Of a stretch of 64,000 nucleotides of DNA, positions 1-8,719 are shown in pieces. The notes under the pieces are model-generated. The model worked only from the letters and a program-made list of their open reading frames with translations, did not search any database and had not been told where the DNA came from. A program made the position numbers and the translations under genes. This DNA comes from Cyanobacteria bacterium REEB67. Lineage in GTDB: Bacteria > Cyanobacteriota > Vampirovibrionia > Obscuribacterales > Obscuribacteraceae. The stretch is taken from the NCBI GenBank assembly GCA_018971775.1, contig JAGXAB010000010.1, positions 1 to 64,000 on the forward strand, given 5' to 3'. How positions within the stretch are numbered: position 1 is the stretch's first letter; each line of letters opens with the position of its first letter.

Positions 1-2
1 CA

Positions 3-590
3 GACCTTACTAATAGTCAAGCACCGCTTCAAGAGCACGCTCAGTCGGTCTCTGTCGAAGGTCTTGAGCATCTCTTCAAATGGGCATCAGATGTGGTGTC
101 AGAAGGAGAGGACGAAAGAGTCCGCCAAGCCAGGGAAAAAAGAGTCCGCCGTCAGGTGCTCGAAGTAGTCCAGCAATACCGCGAACAAAAAGTCGTGGCC
201 AAAAACCAGGACGAGGTCGCTTATCTGCAAAGACGCGTTATCGCCCTGCTGCAAAAGCTGCAGGAGATGACCGAGGAAAACGCCGCTGTCAAGCAAATCA
301 TGGTCAGTCAATACTGGGCCATTCAGCGCATACCTTTCCTCGAAGAACAAGTCAAAGCTCTCAAAGTAGTCGAATACGAAAAAGAAAGCGCCATCAAAGA
401 GCGCCGCTACTTGATGGACGCTCTGGCGAAAGTCAAAGTCGAACGCGATTACCTGGAAGACATTCTCAATACTTGCGAAGACGAGAATACTAGACTGGCC
501 AACATCCTCAAGGCCACCCGCAGTGAAATGGAAGAGCTCAAGGCTCGCCGCTGGTGGCATATGTTCTGGCCGGCCAAAAAACAGGCTTAA
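3..590 (+). CDS. Coiled-coil protein, 5' truncated by window edge
   Basis: The reading frame is open to the first base of the window, so the true start lies upstream; an in-frame GTG at 93 is only an internal candidate. The visible ~195 residues are almost wholly charged heptad-like sequence rich in Glu, Lys, Gln, Arg and Leu, which predicts a long coiled coil, and they end in an aromatic and basic tail (WWHMFWPAKKQA). No catalytic motif is visible. It could be a structural or membrane-associated scaffold, or the C-terminal coil of a larger enzyme such as a glycosyltransferase. I do not recognise the family. It converges with rarA across a perfect hairpin. Confidence 0.7.
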   Translation, partial: DLTNSQAPLQEHAQSVSVEGLEHLFKWASDVVSEGEDERVRQAREKRVRRQVLEVVQQYREQKVVAKNQDEVAYLQRRVIALLQKLQEMTEENAAVKQIMVSQYWAIQRIPFLEEQVKALKVVEYEKESAIKERRYLMDALAKVKVERDYLEDILNTCEDENTRLANILKATRSEMEELKARRWWHMFWPAKKQA

Positions 591-622
591 GCTCGCTCAA
601 TTATGTGTGTTCGGAACGAGTA

Positions 623-656
623 GAGGAAATCCTGGCCCCACGGCCAGGATTTCCTC
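623..656. terminator. Bidirectional terminator-like hairpin
   Basis: A perfect 15-bp inverted repeat (arms 623-637 and 642-656, loop CCAC) lies between the convergent ends of the coiled-coil gene and rarA. The arms begin GAGGAAATCC and the 3' side continues into a short TTT. The position between convergent stops suits transcription termination on either strand, although the U-tracts are short. Confidence 0.7.
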
Positions 657-710
657 TTTGGAGCTTTTTCCGGACGACCTGCTTGCGGGTTTCTATTTTC
701 AGAGCAGGCT

Positions 711-2000
711 TCAGACCTTTTTCTTATCCCAGGCCGCTTTGATCTTGCCTTCGAAACCACGCGGAGACGGCTTGAAGTACTCACGCCCGGCCAATTCGTC
801 GGGTAGGCACTTCATGCTTTCCGCCTTTCCACCTGCGAAGTCGTGAGCGTATTGATAGCCGTCGGAGTAGCCGAGCTCTTTCATTAGTTTGGTAGGCGCA
901 TTGCGCAGATGCATCGGTACTGGATGCTGCACCATATTTAGTGCGTCCTCGGCCGCCTGCGCGTAAGCGACGTAAATAGCGTTGGACTTGGGTGCCAGAG
1001 CCATAAAGACGGTAGCCTGAGCAAGAGCTAGTTTGCCTTCCGGCATGCCCATGAGTTCCACAGCCTGCATGGCGGCTATCGATTGAGTGAGTGCTTGCGG
1101 CGACGCCAGACCGATATCTTCCGACGCAAAACGCACCAGACGCCTGGCCACATAAAGAGGTTCTTCACCAGCTTCGAGCATGCGCGCCAGCCAGTAAAGC
1201 GATGCGTCCACATCAGAATTGCGGATCGATTTGTGCAGAGCGGAAATCAGATTGTAATGGTGCTCACCATCTTTGTCATATTTCAAAATGGCCTGTTGCA
1301 CGGACGATTTCACTTCCGCCTCAGTGATTTCGCTTTGATTGCGGCGCCTGGCGATCAAGGCGGCAAGCTCCAGACTATTGAGTGCAGTGCGAGCGTCGCC
1401 GGAGGAATATGTGGCAATCAACTTGAGCACATCATCGGAAGCAGTCAGACCCATTTCACCAAGGCCGCGCTCGGCATCGAGCATGGCATCGCGCATAATC
1501 TGGAGCAAATTATCCAGGCTGAGATCTTCGAGGACAAAGACTTTTAGACGGGACAATAGAGCCGAGTTGATTTCAAAAGAAGGATTTTCGGTGGTGGCAC
1601 CAATAAGCGTGATAGTGCCGGCCTCGACATAGGGCAGGAAGGCGTCCTGCTGAGCCTTATTGAAGCGGTGAATCTCATCGACGAACATCACTGTACGCCG
1701 ACCTTCGAGGTTCATAAATGCTTCCGCTTCGCTCATTACCCCTTTGATTTCCTTGATGCCGGATGTGACGGCACTGAATGAAATCCAGCGACAATCAGTC
1801 TGCCCGGTGACAATCCGCGCTAGAGTCGTCTTACCGACGCCCGGCGGTCCCCAGAGTATAAACGAGTTGAGTTGCCCGTCTTCGAGCATCTGACGCAAAA
1901 CGCCACCGGACGACAACAGCTTCTCCTGACCGACATATTCGTCTAAGGTGCGGGGCCGCATACGCTCGGCCAGCGGTTGTCGTTGTTTGGTACCAGTCAA
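711..2000 (-). CDS. rarA: Replication-associated recombination protein A (AAA+ ATPase)
   Basis: RarA/MgsA is a clamp-loader-like AAA+ ATPase that acts at stalled replication forks. The 429-residue product has the family's conserved QPLAERMRP start region, Walker A GPPGVGKT (about 51-58), Walker B with VDEIHRF (about 107-113), sensor 1 in [11 protein letters not shown], and the C-terminal tetramerisation region. Length is normal. The start used is TTG at 2000; the next ATG (1961) would remove the conserved QPLAERM segment, so TTG is preferred. The TTG lies two bases past the stop of a possible 39-residue membrane ORF (2002-2121), which suggests translational coupling. Confidence 0.95.
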   Translation of the reverse strand: MTGTKQRQPLAERMRPRTLDEYVGQEKLLSSGGVLRQMLEDGQLNSFILWGPPGVGKTTLARIVTGQTDCRWISFSAVTSGIKEIKGVMSEAEAFMNLEGRRTVMFVDEIHRFNKAQQDAFLPYVEAGTITLIGATTENPSFEINSALLSRLKVFVLEDLSLDNLLQIMRDAMLDAERGLGEMGLTASDDVLKLIATYSSGDARTALNSLELAALIARRRNQSEITEAEVKSSVQQAILKYDKDGEHHYNLISALHKSIRNSDVDASLYWLARMLEAGEEPLYVARRLVRFASEDIGLASPQALTQSIAAMQAVELMGMPEGKLALAQATVFMALAPKSNAIYVAYAQAAEDALNMVQHPVPMHLRNAPTKLMKELGYSDGYQYAHDFAGGKAESMKCLPDELAGREYFKPSPRGFEGKIKAAWDKKKV

Positions 2001-2001
2001 A

Positions 2002-2121
2002 TCAGTTATTTAAAAAAGCGATGTACGCGGCTGGCACGAGCGAGCCGAGAAAGAGAAGGATCATGAACCAGATGACGATATGTTTGAAATTACGTCGGAC
2101 AAATTTTGAAAAAAATGACAT
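2002..2121 (-). CDS. Possible 39-residue single-pass membrane protein
   Basis: An ATG at 2121 opens a 39-codon frame on the minus strand. It has a basic N-terminus ([13 protein letters not shown]) followed by a hydrophobic stretch ([20 protein letters not shown]), typical of a small one-helix membrane protein with the positive end in the cytoplasm. The stop lies next to the TTG start of rarA. Codons favour ATC, CTC, GTC and GGC as in neighbouring genes. No clear Shine-Dalgarno is present, and the start overlaps a weak plus-strand gene candidate, so it may be fortuitous. Confidence 0.4.
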   Translation of the reverse strand: MSFFSKFVRRNFKHIVIWFMILLFLGSLVPAAYIAFLNN

Positions 2122-2414
2122 TGTATTTTGATCGCTTTTGGAAACATCGGCCGGTGTCTGAAGAACAGCACTATCGAAGGCGGCTTGCTCTAACCAGCCA
2201 TATTAGCAAATATCCCCTCCCAAAACGCGCCCGGGCGCTCATAGATGAACACAAGCAAAGAAGCCAGATTATCTACGACAGCCTGGCTTCTTTACTTGAT
2301 GTGCGACCGAGGAAACTTGTTTTTGAGGCCAATCATGCAGCCAATCATACAAACATTGACGCCTACGGGCTGGTCAGGCCAGTCGGGTTTTCGACGGCCC
2401 GCTCTGCGTTGTAA
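2115..2414 (+). CDS. Hypothetical small basic protein
   Basis: A ~99-codon frame starting at ATG 2115 (a TTG lies at 2106) encodes a charged, His- and Arg-rich protein ([18 protein letters not shown]...) with no recognised domain. Its last 52 bases overlap the 3' end of the convergent TadE-like gene, and its beginning overlaps the candidate small membrane ORF on the other strand. No Shine-Dalgarno is obvious. Codon choice is unremarkable. I cannot say what it does, or that it is certainly expressed. Confidence 0.35.
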   Translation: MTLYFDRFWKHRPVSEEQHYRRRLALTSHISKYPLPKRARALIDEHKQRSQIIYDSLASLLDVRPRKLVFEANHAANHTNIDAYGLVRPVGFSTARSAL

Positions 2415-2953
2415 TTGAATGGCGTCGAGGCGCCAATCACAGGCACTGTGTTAATCAGAGGCACGCTGCTCATATTGACGAAGGGTTGTAAGGTGAACGT
2501 GCCTCGCGCCTGATATTCATATATATAATTTGTCGTGTCGGCTCCGACCGTGGGCCCTACATTCGGCCCATAAGTTTGGGCGGTACCGCCGGCCAAAGGT
2601 GTGGCAATAACATAGAGGTCGACACCGGAGGAGGCACCACCGCCATTGGCGGTCAACTTGGCGAATTTAGCAAAGCCACCGGAGAGGTCGTTGAGCGCCG
2701 AAGCCTGACAGGCTTTGAGGGCTGCGCCATAGGTAGCTGAGTTAGCCGCGGCGGCTGCGGCATTTCGGGTGATCAGCGCCGCCGAGCCCGAGCTCGCGGC
2801 AAACATGACTAGATTAATCAGAGGAAAAAGCGCAAACAGGAAAAACACCAGCAAGCAAACGGCAAATTCGGAGAGATTACCGCTCGCCTTCCTTGGCCTG
2901 GAGGTCGTACGGCCCAGACTGATCATAGTTTTCACGCCCAAATGCCCCACCAC
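2363..2953 (-). CDS. TadE/TadG-like pseudopilin-type membrane protein
   Basis: The 196-residue product has a short cytoplasmic start, a Glu just before a single hydrophobic helix (about residues 28-52), then an Ala/Asn-rich segment and a long Gly/Ser/Thr-rich extracytoplasmic tail. The layout (small polar residue, Glu, hydrophobic helix) resembles TadE-type pilin-like proteins of Flp/Tad secretion systems, where the helix anchors the protein before assembly. No other Tad genes are nearby, so the role is uncertain. Start is GTG 2953 or ATG 2926; neither has a strong ribosome site. Confidence 0.6.
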   Translation of the reverse strand: MVGHLGVKTMISLGRTTSRPRKASGNLSEFAVCLLVFFLFALFPLINLVMFAASSGSAALITRNAAAAAANSATYGAALKACQASALNDLSGGFAKFAKLTANGGGASSGVDLYVIATPLAGGTAQTYGPNVGPTVGADTTNYIYEYQARGTFTLQPFVNMSSVPLINTVPVIGASTPFNYNAERAVENPTGLTSP

Positions 2954-3211
2954 AAATAGAAATCTGGAGATTAGACTCCGCTAATAATACTATTCCACGA
3001 ACAGGCCTTAGATCCAATCCACCAGGGCCATTATTTTGTTGCTGGGACAACTAAATATGTAAAATTCAGCCGATATTAACCTTAGCCTTTCAATTGTCTC
3101 GATTAGCCTGCGGGGCTTTTCAGGCAAAGCCAGAACCTGGGCGCGATTAGCGACTGGCCTGCGAGGGTATTTTGCTATATGTGTCAGATAATTTTCCCAG
3201 GGGGTAGCACT

Positions 3212-3532
3212 ATGAATGTAGGGCCTCTGTCCAGGCTGATGAACACTAAAGTAAAATCCTCCTCCGACAACTGGAGAAGTCTTTTAGAAAGTGGCAAGGA
3301 AGCACAGGGAAACCGTCAATACGAAGAGGCCGAACAATTTTACGCAGCCGCTTACGACGAGGCTAAGGAACGTCTGGGCGAAAAAAACATCGTTATATCT
3401 GAGATTTTGATGCAGGTCGCTACACTTAAGGAAGCAACGGGAAATATAGAAGGGGCGAAGGCGATTCGAGGACGCGCTAGAAAAATAATCGCTGATTTTG
3501 CCGCCAGTCAGGATGAAACGAAACAGGCATAG
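3212..3532 (+). CDS. Small TPR-type protein
   Basis: This 106-residue cytoplasmic-looking protein carries one clear TPR-like helical pair (GKEAQGNRQYEEAEQFYAAA) followed by a second, more degenerate pair that ends in basic residues. The start chosen is ATG 3212, because AGGGGGT lies 6-7 bases upstream; an in-frame ATG at 3179 has no such site. TPR proteins usually mediate protein contacts; the partner is unknown. It precedes a second TPR gene by less than 50 bases and may be cotranscribed with it. Confidence 0.7.
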   Translation: MNVGPLSRLMNTKVKSSSDNWRSLLESGKEAQGNRQYEEAEQFYAAAYDEAKERLGEKNIVISEILMQVATLKEATGNIEGAKAIRGRARKIIADFAASQDETKQA

Positions 3533-3579
3533 AAGGCCGGACGGTCGGATATCAACAGGAAAAGCACGGAGAATAATTG

Positions 3580-4326
3580 GTGCAGGGCAGTCGATTTTTA
3601 AGAGCCTGGATGGCTGGCATCGCATGCCTGGCTTGCCTTGTCACGGAGCTGAGTATGGCTATTCCGGCCATGGCCATTTTGCCACCGCACGGGCCAAATC
3701 TCGCCGATGAGACCAGCGGCCTGCAGGACAAATTGTTTTTGATGCGCTCGAATATCAAAGAGCGTATCGATGCCCAGGTGCAAATACCTAATTTGACAGA
3801 CAAAATCATCCGCCTCGAAGACCCCGATTTCATCAAGCCAGACATAGATAGGAGCAAACTTTCTGCTGAAAAAATCGCCCTGATTGAACGAGAGGTGGCC
3901 AGGCATCGACTGCACATCCTGGCCACATTTCTATACCGTCGAGGTACACTGCTGGCCGTTCTCGGAGATAACGAGAAGGCTATGTCGGACCTGGGCGCAG
4001 CGTTGAATTCGGACAGCAACTATGCGCCGGCATACAACAATAGAGCCTGCCTGAAGGCGTCGGAAGGCGATTTTGACGGTGCACTCGCTGATGCTAATAA
4101 AGCGCTCACGCTTGCGCCAAATTTCGTCGAAGCATACGACACGCGCGGTGCAGTCTATCTGGCCAAGAAACAATACCAAAAAGCACGTCTCGATTTCGAT
4201 CATGCCATCGCGGCAAGACCCGCTTACGCTGAGGCTTTTTATCACCGGGCGCTACTTATGAAAGCACTGGGCAAGGAAAGCGATTGGCAGACAGATTTTC
4301 AAAAGGCCAAACAACTCGGCTATTAG
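3580..4326 (+). CDS. Secreted TPR-repeat protein
   Basis: The ~248-residue product begins with a basic segment and a hydrophobic stretch (MAGIACLACLVTELSMAIPAMA) that reads as a signal peptide. A linker and three consecutive TPR units follow (roughly residues 110-240, for example YAPAYNNRACLKASEGDFDG and the AYDTRGAVYLAKKQYQKA unit). It is probably an exported scaffold. GTG 3580 is preferred because GGAG sits 8 bases upstream; TTG 3577 and ATG 3610 are alternatives. Confidence 0.8.
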   Translation: MQGSRFLRAWMAGIACLACLVTELSMAIPAMAILPPHGPNLADETSGLQDKLFLMRSNIKERIDAQVQIPNLTDKIIRLEDPDFIKPDIDRSKLSAEKIALIEREVARHRLHILATFLYRRGTLLAVLGDNEKAMSDLGAALNSDSNYAPAYNNRACLKASEGDFDGALADANKALTLAPNFVEAYDTRGAVYLAKKQYQKARLDFDHAIAARPAYAEAFYHRALLMKALGKESDWQTDFQKAKQLGY

Positions 4327-4392
4327 CTTTTAGCTTTTAGCCTTCAGTTTTCAGCCTTTAGTTTTGAAATCCGGCTTTTAGCTTTCAGCTCA
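4323..4392. repeat. Short TTTAGC-rich direct repeats
   Basis: The convergent gap between the TPR gene and uvrC consists of repeated short motifs (variants of TTAGCTTTTAGC and CAGTTTTCAGCC). These are low-complexity direct repeats with no clear hairpin. They may be a slippage product or a diffuse termination zone. Confidence 0.5.
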
Positions 4393-6262
4393 TTTTCGCC
4401 AGATAGTCGAAAAGCTCAGCCGCCAGCTTTTTGGGTATACCGCTTACGCTCTCCAGCTCTTCCAGCGTTGCCGCTTTGATTTTATCGAAGGAACCGAAAC
4501 GGTCGAGAAGAATCTTGCGCCGCTTGGCGCCAAGGCCGGGCAGCGCATCGAGCTGCGAAGTGATTACTCGTTTGGCACGCAGCTTGCGGTGATATGTGAT
4601 GGCAAAGCGATGCGCCTCATCGCGCACTTGCTGGAGGAGATGGAGCGCGTCGGAGCGCCTGGGCAAAAGGGCCGGATTGGACTTACCCGGGAAGTAGACT
4701 TCTTCCTGGCGTTTAGCCAGGCCGACGATATCGAATTGATTACCGTTCAAGCCTTTCTCACCGGCGGCAATAGTATCGAGGGCTTCCATGGCTGCGCCGA
4801 GCTGGCCTTTGCCACCATCAATAATGATCAAATCGGGAAAGGGTTTGTTTTCTTCGACGAGACGACTGTAGCGGCGGGTGACGACTTCCTTCATCGAAGC
4901 GAAGTCATTGGGTTCACCTTCGACGCTCTTGATCTTGAAAGTGCGATAGTCCGATTTTTTCGAACGAGCGCCTTCGAAAACGACCATACTGGCTACGTTA
5001 TCTGTGCCTGAAATATTGGATATGTCGAAACATTCGATCCGAAAAGGCAGCCTGGTCAACCCCAGTCCCTCTTTGAGCGAAGTGAGCACCTGCTCGACTT
5101 TGGTATCGACCGCCGTTTGTTCGTTCATCTCGCGGTGCAGGGCCTGGTCAGCATTTTTTTGCGCCATCTCGATCAAGTCGGTTTTGCCACCCCGTTGTGG
5201 CACCATGACTTTGATAATGCGATCGGCTTTGGCACTGACATATTCTCGTACGGCGTTCATATCTCCGACTTCGGACTGCAACAAGATCTCGGTCGGCAAC
5301 ATCACGTCTTCGCAGGCGGTGTAATACTGATCGACAAAAGCTTCGAAGGCTTCGTCCCACTGGGTGCGATCGGTAAGCGGCAGAGTGATTGTTTCAGCCG
5401 AAATGAGCTTGCCTTCCCGCACTTTCATCATGCACACCGCCATCATTTTTTCGGTATGGGCCTGCGCGACAACGTCTTGCGAAACTTTTTGATTCTGGAA
5501 AAAGACCTGCTGCTTATCGAGCACCGTCTTGAGCGCATATAAGCGGTCTCTAATTTTAGCTGCCTGCTCAAAGTCGAGCTTTTCGGAAGCACCTTCCATT
5601 TCGCGATTCAACTGATCGACTACTTCCATCTGCGAACCGGCGAGGAACAATTCGACTTGCTTGACCATATGGTCGTAATATTGCTCATCGACAAGCTTCT
5701 GACAGGGACCAAGGCACAGCCCAATGTGATAATTCATGCAGGGCCGATCTTTGAAGAGCGGATTTTTGCGCTGACGCATCGGAAATACCTTGCGCAAAAT
5801 GCGCATCGTTTCCCACATCATACCGGCTTCTACATAAGGTCCAAACACTTTTGAACGGGGATGATCTTTTTTGAAGCGTACGGGATCGCGCACCATCACC
5901 AGTCTTGGATAGGCAACATCATAGGTAATCGCCAGCCAGGGATAACGCCTGTCGTCTTTGAGCGACACGTTGTAGCGCGGCTTGACCTGACGGATCAAGT
6001 TAGCTTCAAGGAGAAGCGCTTCTTTCTCCGAATTTGTCAAAATAGTCTCGAAGCTAGCGACCTTCGGGACCATGACAGCGAGCTTCGGACGCTCCCGCCA
6101 GGAAGTATCGGCCCAGTAAGATCGCACGCGCATCTTCAAAGAGAGCGCCTTGCCAATATAGAGCGTCTCGCCGTTTTCATCTTTGAAGATGTAACAGCCA
6201 GGGCTGTCGGGCAGAGCCGCAAGCAGTTTGCTGAGAGTTTCAGAGGGCGTGTAGGCCTTCAT
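4385..6262 (-). CDS. uvrC: Excinuclease ABC subunit C
   Basis: UvrC makes both incisions around bulky DNA lesions in nucleotide excision repair together with UvrA and UvrB. The 625-residue product shows the GIY-YIG nuclease domain at the N-terminus (GCYIFKDENG then LYIGKA, about 23-40), the Cys-rich segment PCMNYHIGLCLGPC, the UVR motif that binds UvrB (about 215-250), the RNase H-like 5' nuclease domain (ECFDISNISGTDNVASMVVF) and C-terminal helix-hairpin-helix motifs. Length is typical. Its ATG overlaps the stop of radA by four bases, indicating a translationally coupled repair operon radA-uvrC. Confidence 0.98.
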   Translation of the reverse strand: MKAYTPSETLSKLLAALPDSPGCYIFKDENGETLYIGKALSLKMRVRSYWADTSWRERPKLAVMVPKVASFETILTNSEKEALLLEANLIRQVKPRYNVSLKDDRRYPWLAITYDVAYPRLVMVRDPVRFKKDHPRSKVFGPYVEAGMMWETMRILRKVFPMRQRKNPLFKDRPCMNYHIGLCLGPCQKLVDEQYYDHMVKQVELFLAGSQMEVVDQLNREMEGASEKLDFEQAAKIRDRLYALKTVLDKQQVFFQNQKVSQDVVAQAHTEKMMAVCMMKVREGKLISAETITLPLTDRTQWDEAFEAFVDQYYTACEDVMLPTEILLQSEVGDMNAVREYVSAKADRIIKVMVPQRGGKTDLIEMAQKNADQALHREMNEQTAVDTKVEQVLTSLKEGLGLTRLPFRIECFDISNISGTDNVASMVVFEGARSKKSDYRTFKIKSVEGEPNDFASMKEVVTRRYSRLVEENKPFPDLIIIDGGKGQLGAAMEALDTIAAGEKGLNGNQFDIVGLAKRQEEVYFPGKSNPALLPRRSDALHLLQQVRDEAHRFAITYHRKLRAKRVITSQLDALPGLGAKRRKILLDRFGSFDKIKAATLEELESVSGIPKKLAAELFDYLAKMS

Positions 6263-7782
6263 TGTCTGACTTTTTCTTGCGCTCCCTGGGCCTTATTGTC
6301 TAACTTGGAATTAGCGGTCGCCTCTGATTTAGATTCTAGATTAGTTTTTGGTTTTGGGCCCAAATTCAATCCAGGAATTGCCGCACTCAAAGCTTCAGCC
6401 AGTGTTTCAACACCGATGATTTCCATTTTGGCCGGAGGATTTTGTAAGGGCAAATTGACCTTCGGTACAATTGCTTTGTTAAATCCAAGACGCTGAGCCT
6501 CTTTCAGCCGCTGGCCAAGATTATGCACAGGGCGAATCTCACCGGTCAGACCGACCTCACCAACAGCGACGAGGCCGGGATCTATAGATCGATCGAGGAA
6601 AGAGGTGGCAACAGCAAAAGCTATACCCATATCTCCGGCTGGATCTTCAAATTCCAGTCCACCAACCATGTTGACGTAGACGTCCAGACGCGAAAGAGAC
6701 AAACCGATGCGCTTTTCAAGCACGGCCAGGAGTTGCAGAAGACGGTTGTAGTCCCAGCCGTTGACCACTCTGCGTACGTTTGGATTGCCGGTGGAAATGG
6801 TCAGAGCCTGGACCTCGAGCAAAAGACTGCGACTGCCCTCACCGCCGGCGATGACTGCCGTGCCGGAAGCAGCTTGCTTAAGGCCGACTTTAGCGAGTCG
6901 ATCGCCGAGGAAGAGAGCACTTGGATTGTCAACTTCGGCCAGACCACTTTCGGCCATGGCAAATAGGGCGAGCTCGGTTGTCGAGCCGAAGCGATTCTTT
7001 ATGGCGCGTAGCACGCGAAGCTGCCGGGTACGATCTCCTTCAAATTGCAAAACCACATCGACCATGTGCTCTAGTACACGTGGACCAGCTATGGTGCCGT
7101 CCTTGGTGACATGACCGACAAGAATGGTGGCAATATTCTTAGCCTTGGCGGCATGAATCAAAAGCTGCGTACCCTCTCGCACCTGGCTGACCGAACCTGC
7201 AGCCGAGCTTATCTCCGGATGATAGACAGCCTGAATGCTGTCGACCACCGCCACCTGGACATCATTTGTATAAAGCATGTCGGCGGCATTGACGACATTT
7301 TGCTCGGCAGCAACAAGGACGTTGTCCGATGTTACTTTCAGTCGCTCGGCGCGCAGACGCACCTGGGCCGCCGATTCCTCACCGGTTATATACAAAACCC
7401 GAACCGTTTTAGCCAAATTTTTTGCCACTTGCATGAGCAATGTCGATTTTCCAATACCCGGATCACCGGCTATCAAGATGACGGCACCGGGCACAAGTCC
7501 ACCACCGAGGATCTCATCCAGTCCCTCAAGCCCGGTAGATATACGACCGGACTCATTTGTATCTATCTCGCTCAATGGCAGAGCTTTATTGTCCGACTCC
7601 GGCCTGGTACCGGTGTTTAACTGGCTCACCCGGGCTGCAAAGCCCTTTTTGCTGCCGTCATCTTCGTGGGTGATTTCTTCCACCAGGGTGCCCCAGCCGC
7701 CGCAATCCGTGCAACGCCCCAGGGAACGCATGGACGTGAAGCCGCATTGCTGACAGATCCAGCGCGTTTTAGTCTTGGCCAT
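6259..7782 (-). CDS. radA: DNA repair protein RadA (Sms)
   Basis: RadA is a RecA-like helicase that promotes branch migration and processing of recombination intermediates. The 507-residue product has an N-terminal zinc finger (C10, C13, C24, C27), Walker A GDPGIGKS (about 106-113), the RadA signature KNRFG, and a C-terminal Lon-protease-like domain that lacks the Lon catalytic Ser-Lys pair. A short Lys/Asn/Glu-rich tail follows. It is the first gene of the minus-strand pair with uvrC, and it is divergent from lgt. Confidence 0.97.
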   Translation of the reverse strand: MAKTKTRWICQQCGFTSMRSLGRCTDCGGWGTLVEEITHEDDGSKKGFAARVSQLNTGTRPESDNKALPLSEIDTNESGRISTGLEGLDEILGGGLVPGAVILIAGDPGIGKSTLLMQVAKNLAKTVRVLYITGEESAAQVRLRAERLKVTSDNVLVAAEQNVVNAADMLYTNDVQVAVVDSIQAVYHPEISSAAGSVSQVREGTQLLIHAAKAKNIATILVGHVTKDGTIAGPRVLEHMVDVVLQFEGDRTRQLRVLRAIKNRFGSTTELALFAMAESGLAEVDNPSALFLGDRLAKVGLKQAASGTAVIAGGEGSRSLLLEVQALTISTGNPNVRRVVNGWDYNRLLQLLAVLEKRIGLSLSRLDVYVNMVGGLEFEDPAGDMGIAFAVATSFLDRSIDPGLVAVGEVGLTGEIRPVHNLGQRLKEAQRLGFNKAIVPKVNLPLQNPPAKMEIIGVETLAEALSAAIPGLNLGPKPKTNLESKSEATANSKLDNKAQGAQEKVRQ

Positions 7783-7840
7783 CTAAGCTTACAACCTCAT
7801 TATCATGCAATATTTTAACGCTCGAACGGGCAGGCTACCT

Positions 7841-7846
7841 TATACT
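7841..7846 (+). promoter_or_regulatory. Candidate -10 box TATACT for lgt
   Basis: TATACT lies seven bases before the ATG at 7853. If used, transcription would begin at or next to that ATG, giving a leaderless mRNA, and the upstream in-frame ATG at 7805 could not be the start. No convincing -35 box is present, so this is a weak inference. Confidence 0.3.
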
Positions 7847-7852
7847 TTTGGC

Positions 7853-8719
7853 ATGTTATTCCAATCTCCCGGCCCAATTATCTGCAAAATAGGCTTTTTG
7901 ACCGTGCGCTGGTACGGCATGATGATCGCCTCGGGCTTTTTGCTGGCACTTATGGCGGCGCGCAAATTAGCACACAAACATGGCCTAGACGCTGAAAAAT
8001 TCGTCAATCTCGCCCTCTGGTCCTTCTTAATTGGAGTGCTCGGCGCGCGACTCTACTATGTCTCACTCAATATCGGCCGATTTCTGGTCAATCCCGGCGA
8101 AATACTGGCGACATGGAACGGCGGCCTGTCAATCCATGGCGGTATCGTCGGCGGTATCATAGCCGCCTGCATTTACTGCAAACGCGAAAAGCTCTCCATT
8201 CCTAAATATCTCGACCTTCTCGCTTGCGTGATACCGCTGGCTCAGTCGGTCGGTCGTTGGGGAAATTTTTTCAACTCGGAGGCCTACGGTCTGCCGGTTA
8301 GCGAAAACTTCCCTTTGCGGCTTTTCATCCCGCCTGAAAGCCGACCGATGATGTATCACAATAGCAAATTTTTCCACCCGACTTTTCTCTACGAGTCGGT
8401 TTATGATTTTGCTTTATTTGCCTTTCTCTATTTTTTCGCTTATAAGCGCCTGGCAAAATATCCCGGCCTGCTTTTGTGCATTTATATCACCGGATATTCG
8501 CTTGGCCGCATCGTTATCGAGCAGATTAGAATCGACGCGATTGCCAGCTACAAAGGTCTGCCCGTGCCGCTTCTGGTCAGTGCCGGCATGTTGGCCGTCG
8601 CGCTGTGCGGCATGCTCTATACATATAAGCGTGGCCCGGAGAGCGTAGCGACGACAAACGTTCCAGCCTCCACAGGTACCACGGTGAATATGGCCGGCGA
8701 TGACCAGGGTCAGGCTTAA
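7853..8719 (+). CDS. lgt: Phosphatidylglycerol-prolipoprotein diacylglyceryl transferase
   Basis: Lgt moves a diacylglyceryl group from phosphatidylglycerol to the lipobox cysteine of prolipoproteins in the inner membrane. The product has the expected multiple membrane helices and the signatures RWYGMM near the N-terminus, GGLSIHGGIVGG and the AQSVGRWGNFFNSEAYG region. Start 7853 (288 residues) aligns with the usual short segment before the RWYG helix; ATG 7805 would add 16 residues. A ~30-residue polar Thr/Asn-rich tail extends beyond the last helix. A candidate substrate is the lipoprotein at 32691-34274. The 3' end overlaps the next gene by 20 bases. Confidence 0.95.
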   Translation: MLFQSPGPIICKIGFLTVRWYGMMIASGFLLALMAARKLAHKHGLDAEKFVNLALWSFLIGVLGARLYYVSLNIGRFLVNPGEILATWNGGLSIHGGIVGGIIAACIYCKREKLSIPKYLDLLACVIPLAQSVGRWGNFFNSEAYGLPVSENFPLRLFIPPESRPMMYHNSKFFHPTFLYESVYDFALFAFLYFFAYKRLAKYPGLLLCIYITGYSLGRIVIEQIRIDAIASYKGLPVPLLVSAGMLAVALCGMLYTYKRGPESVATTNVPASTGTTVNMAGDDQGQA

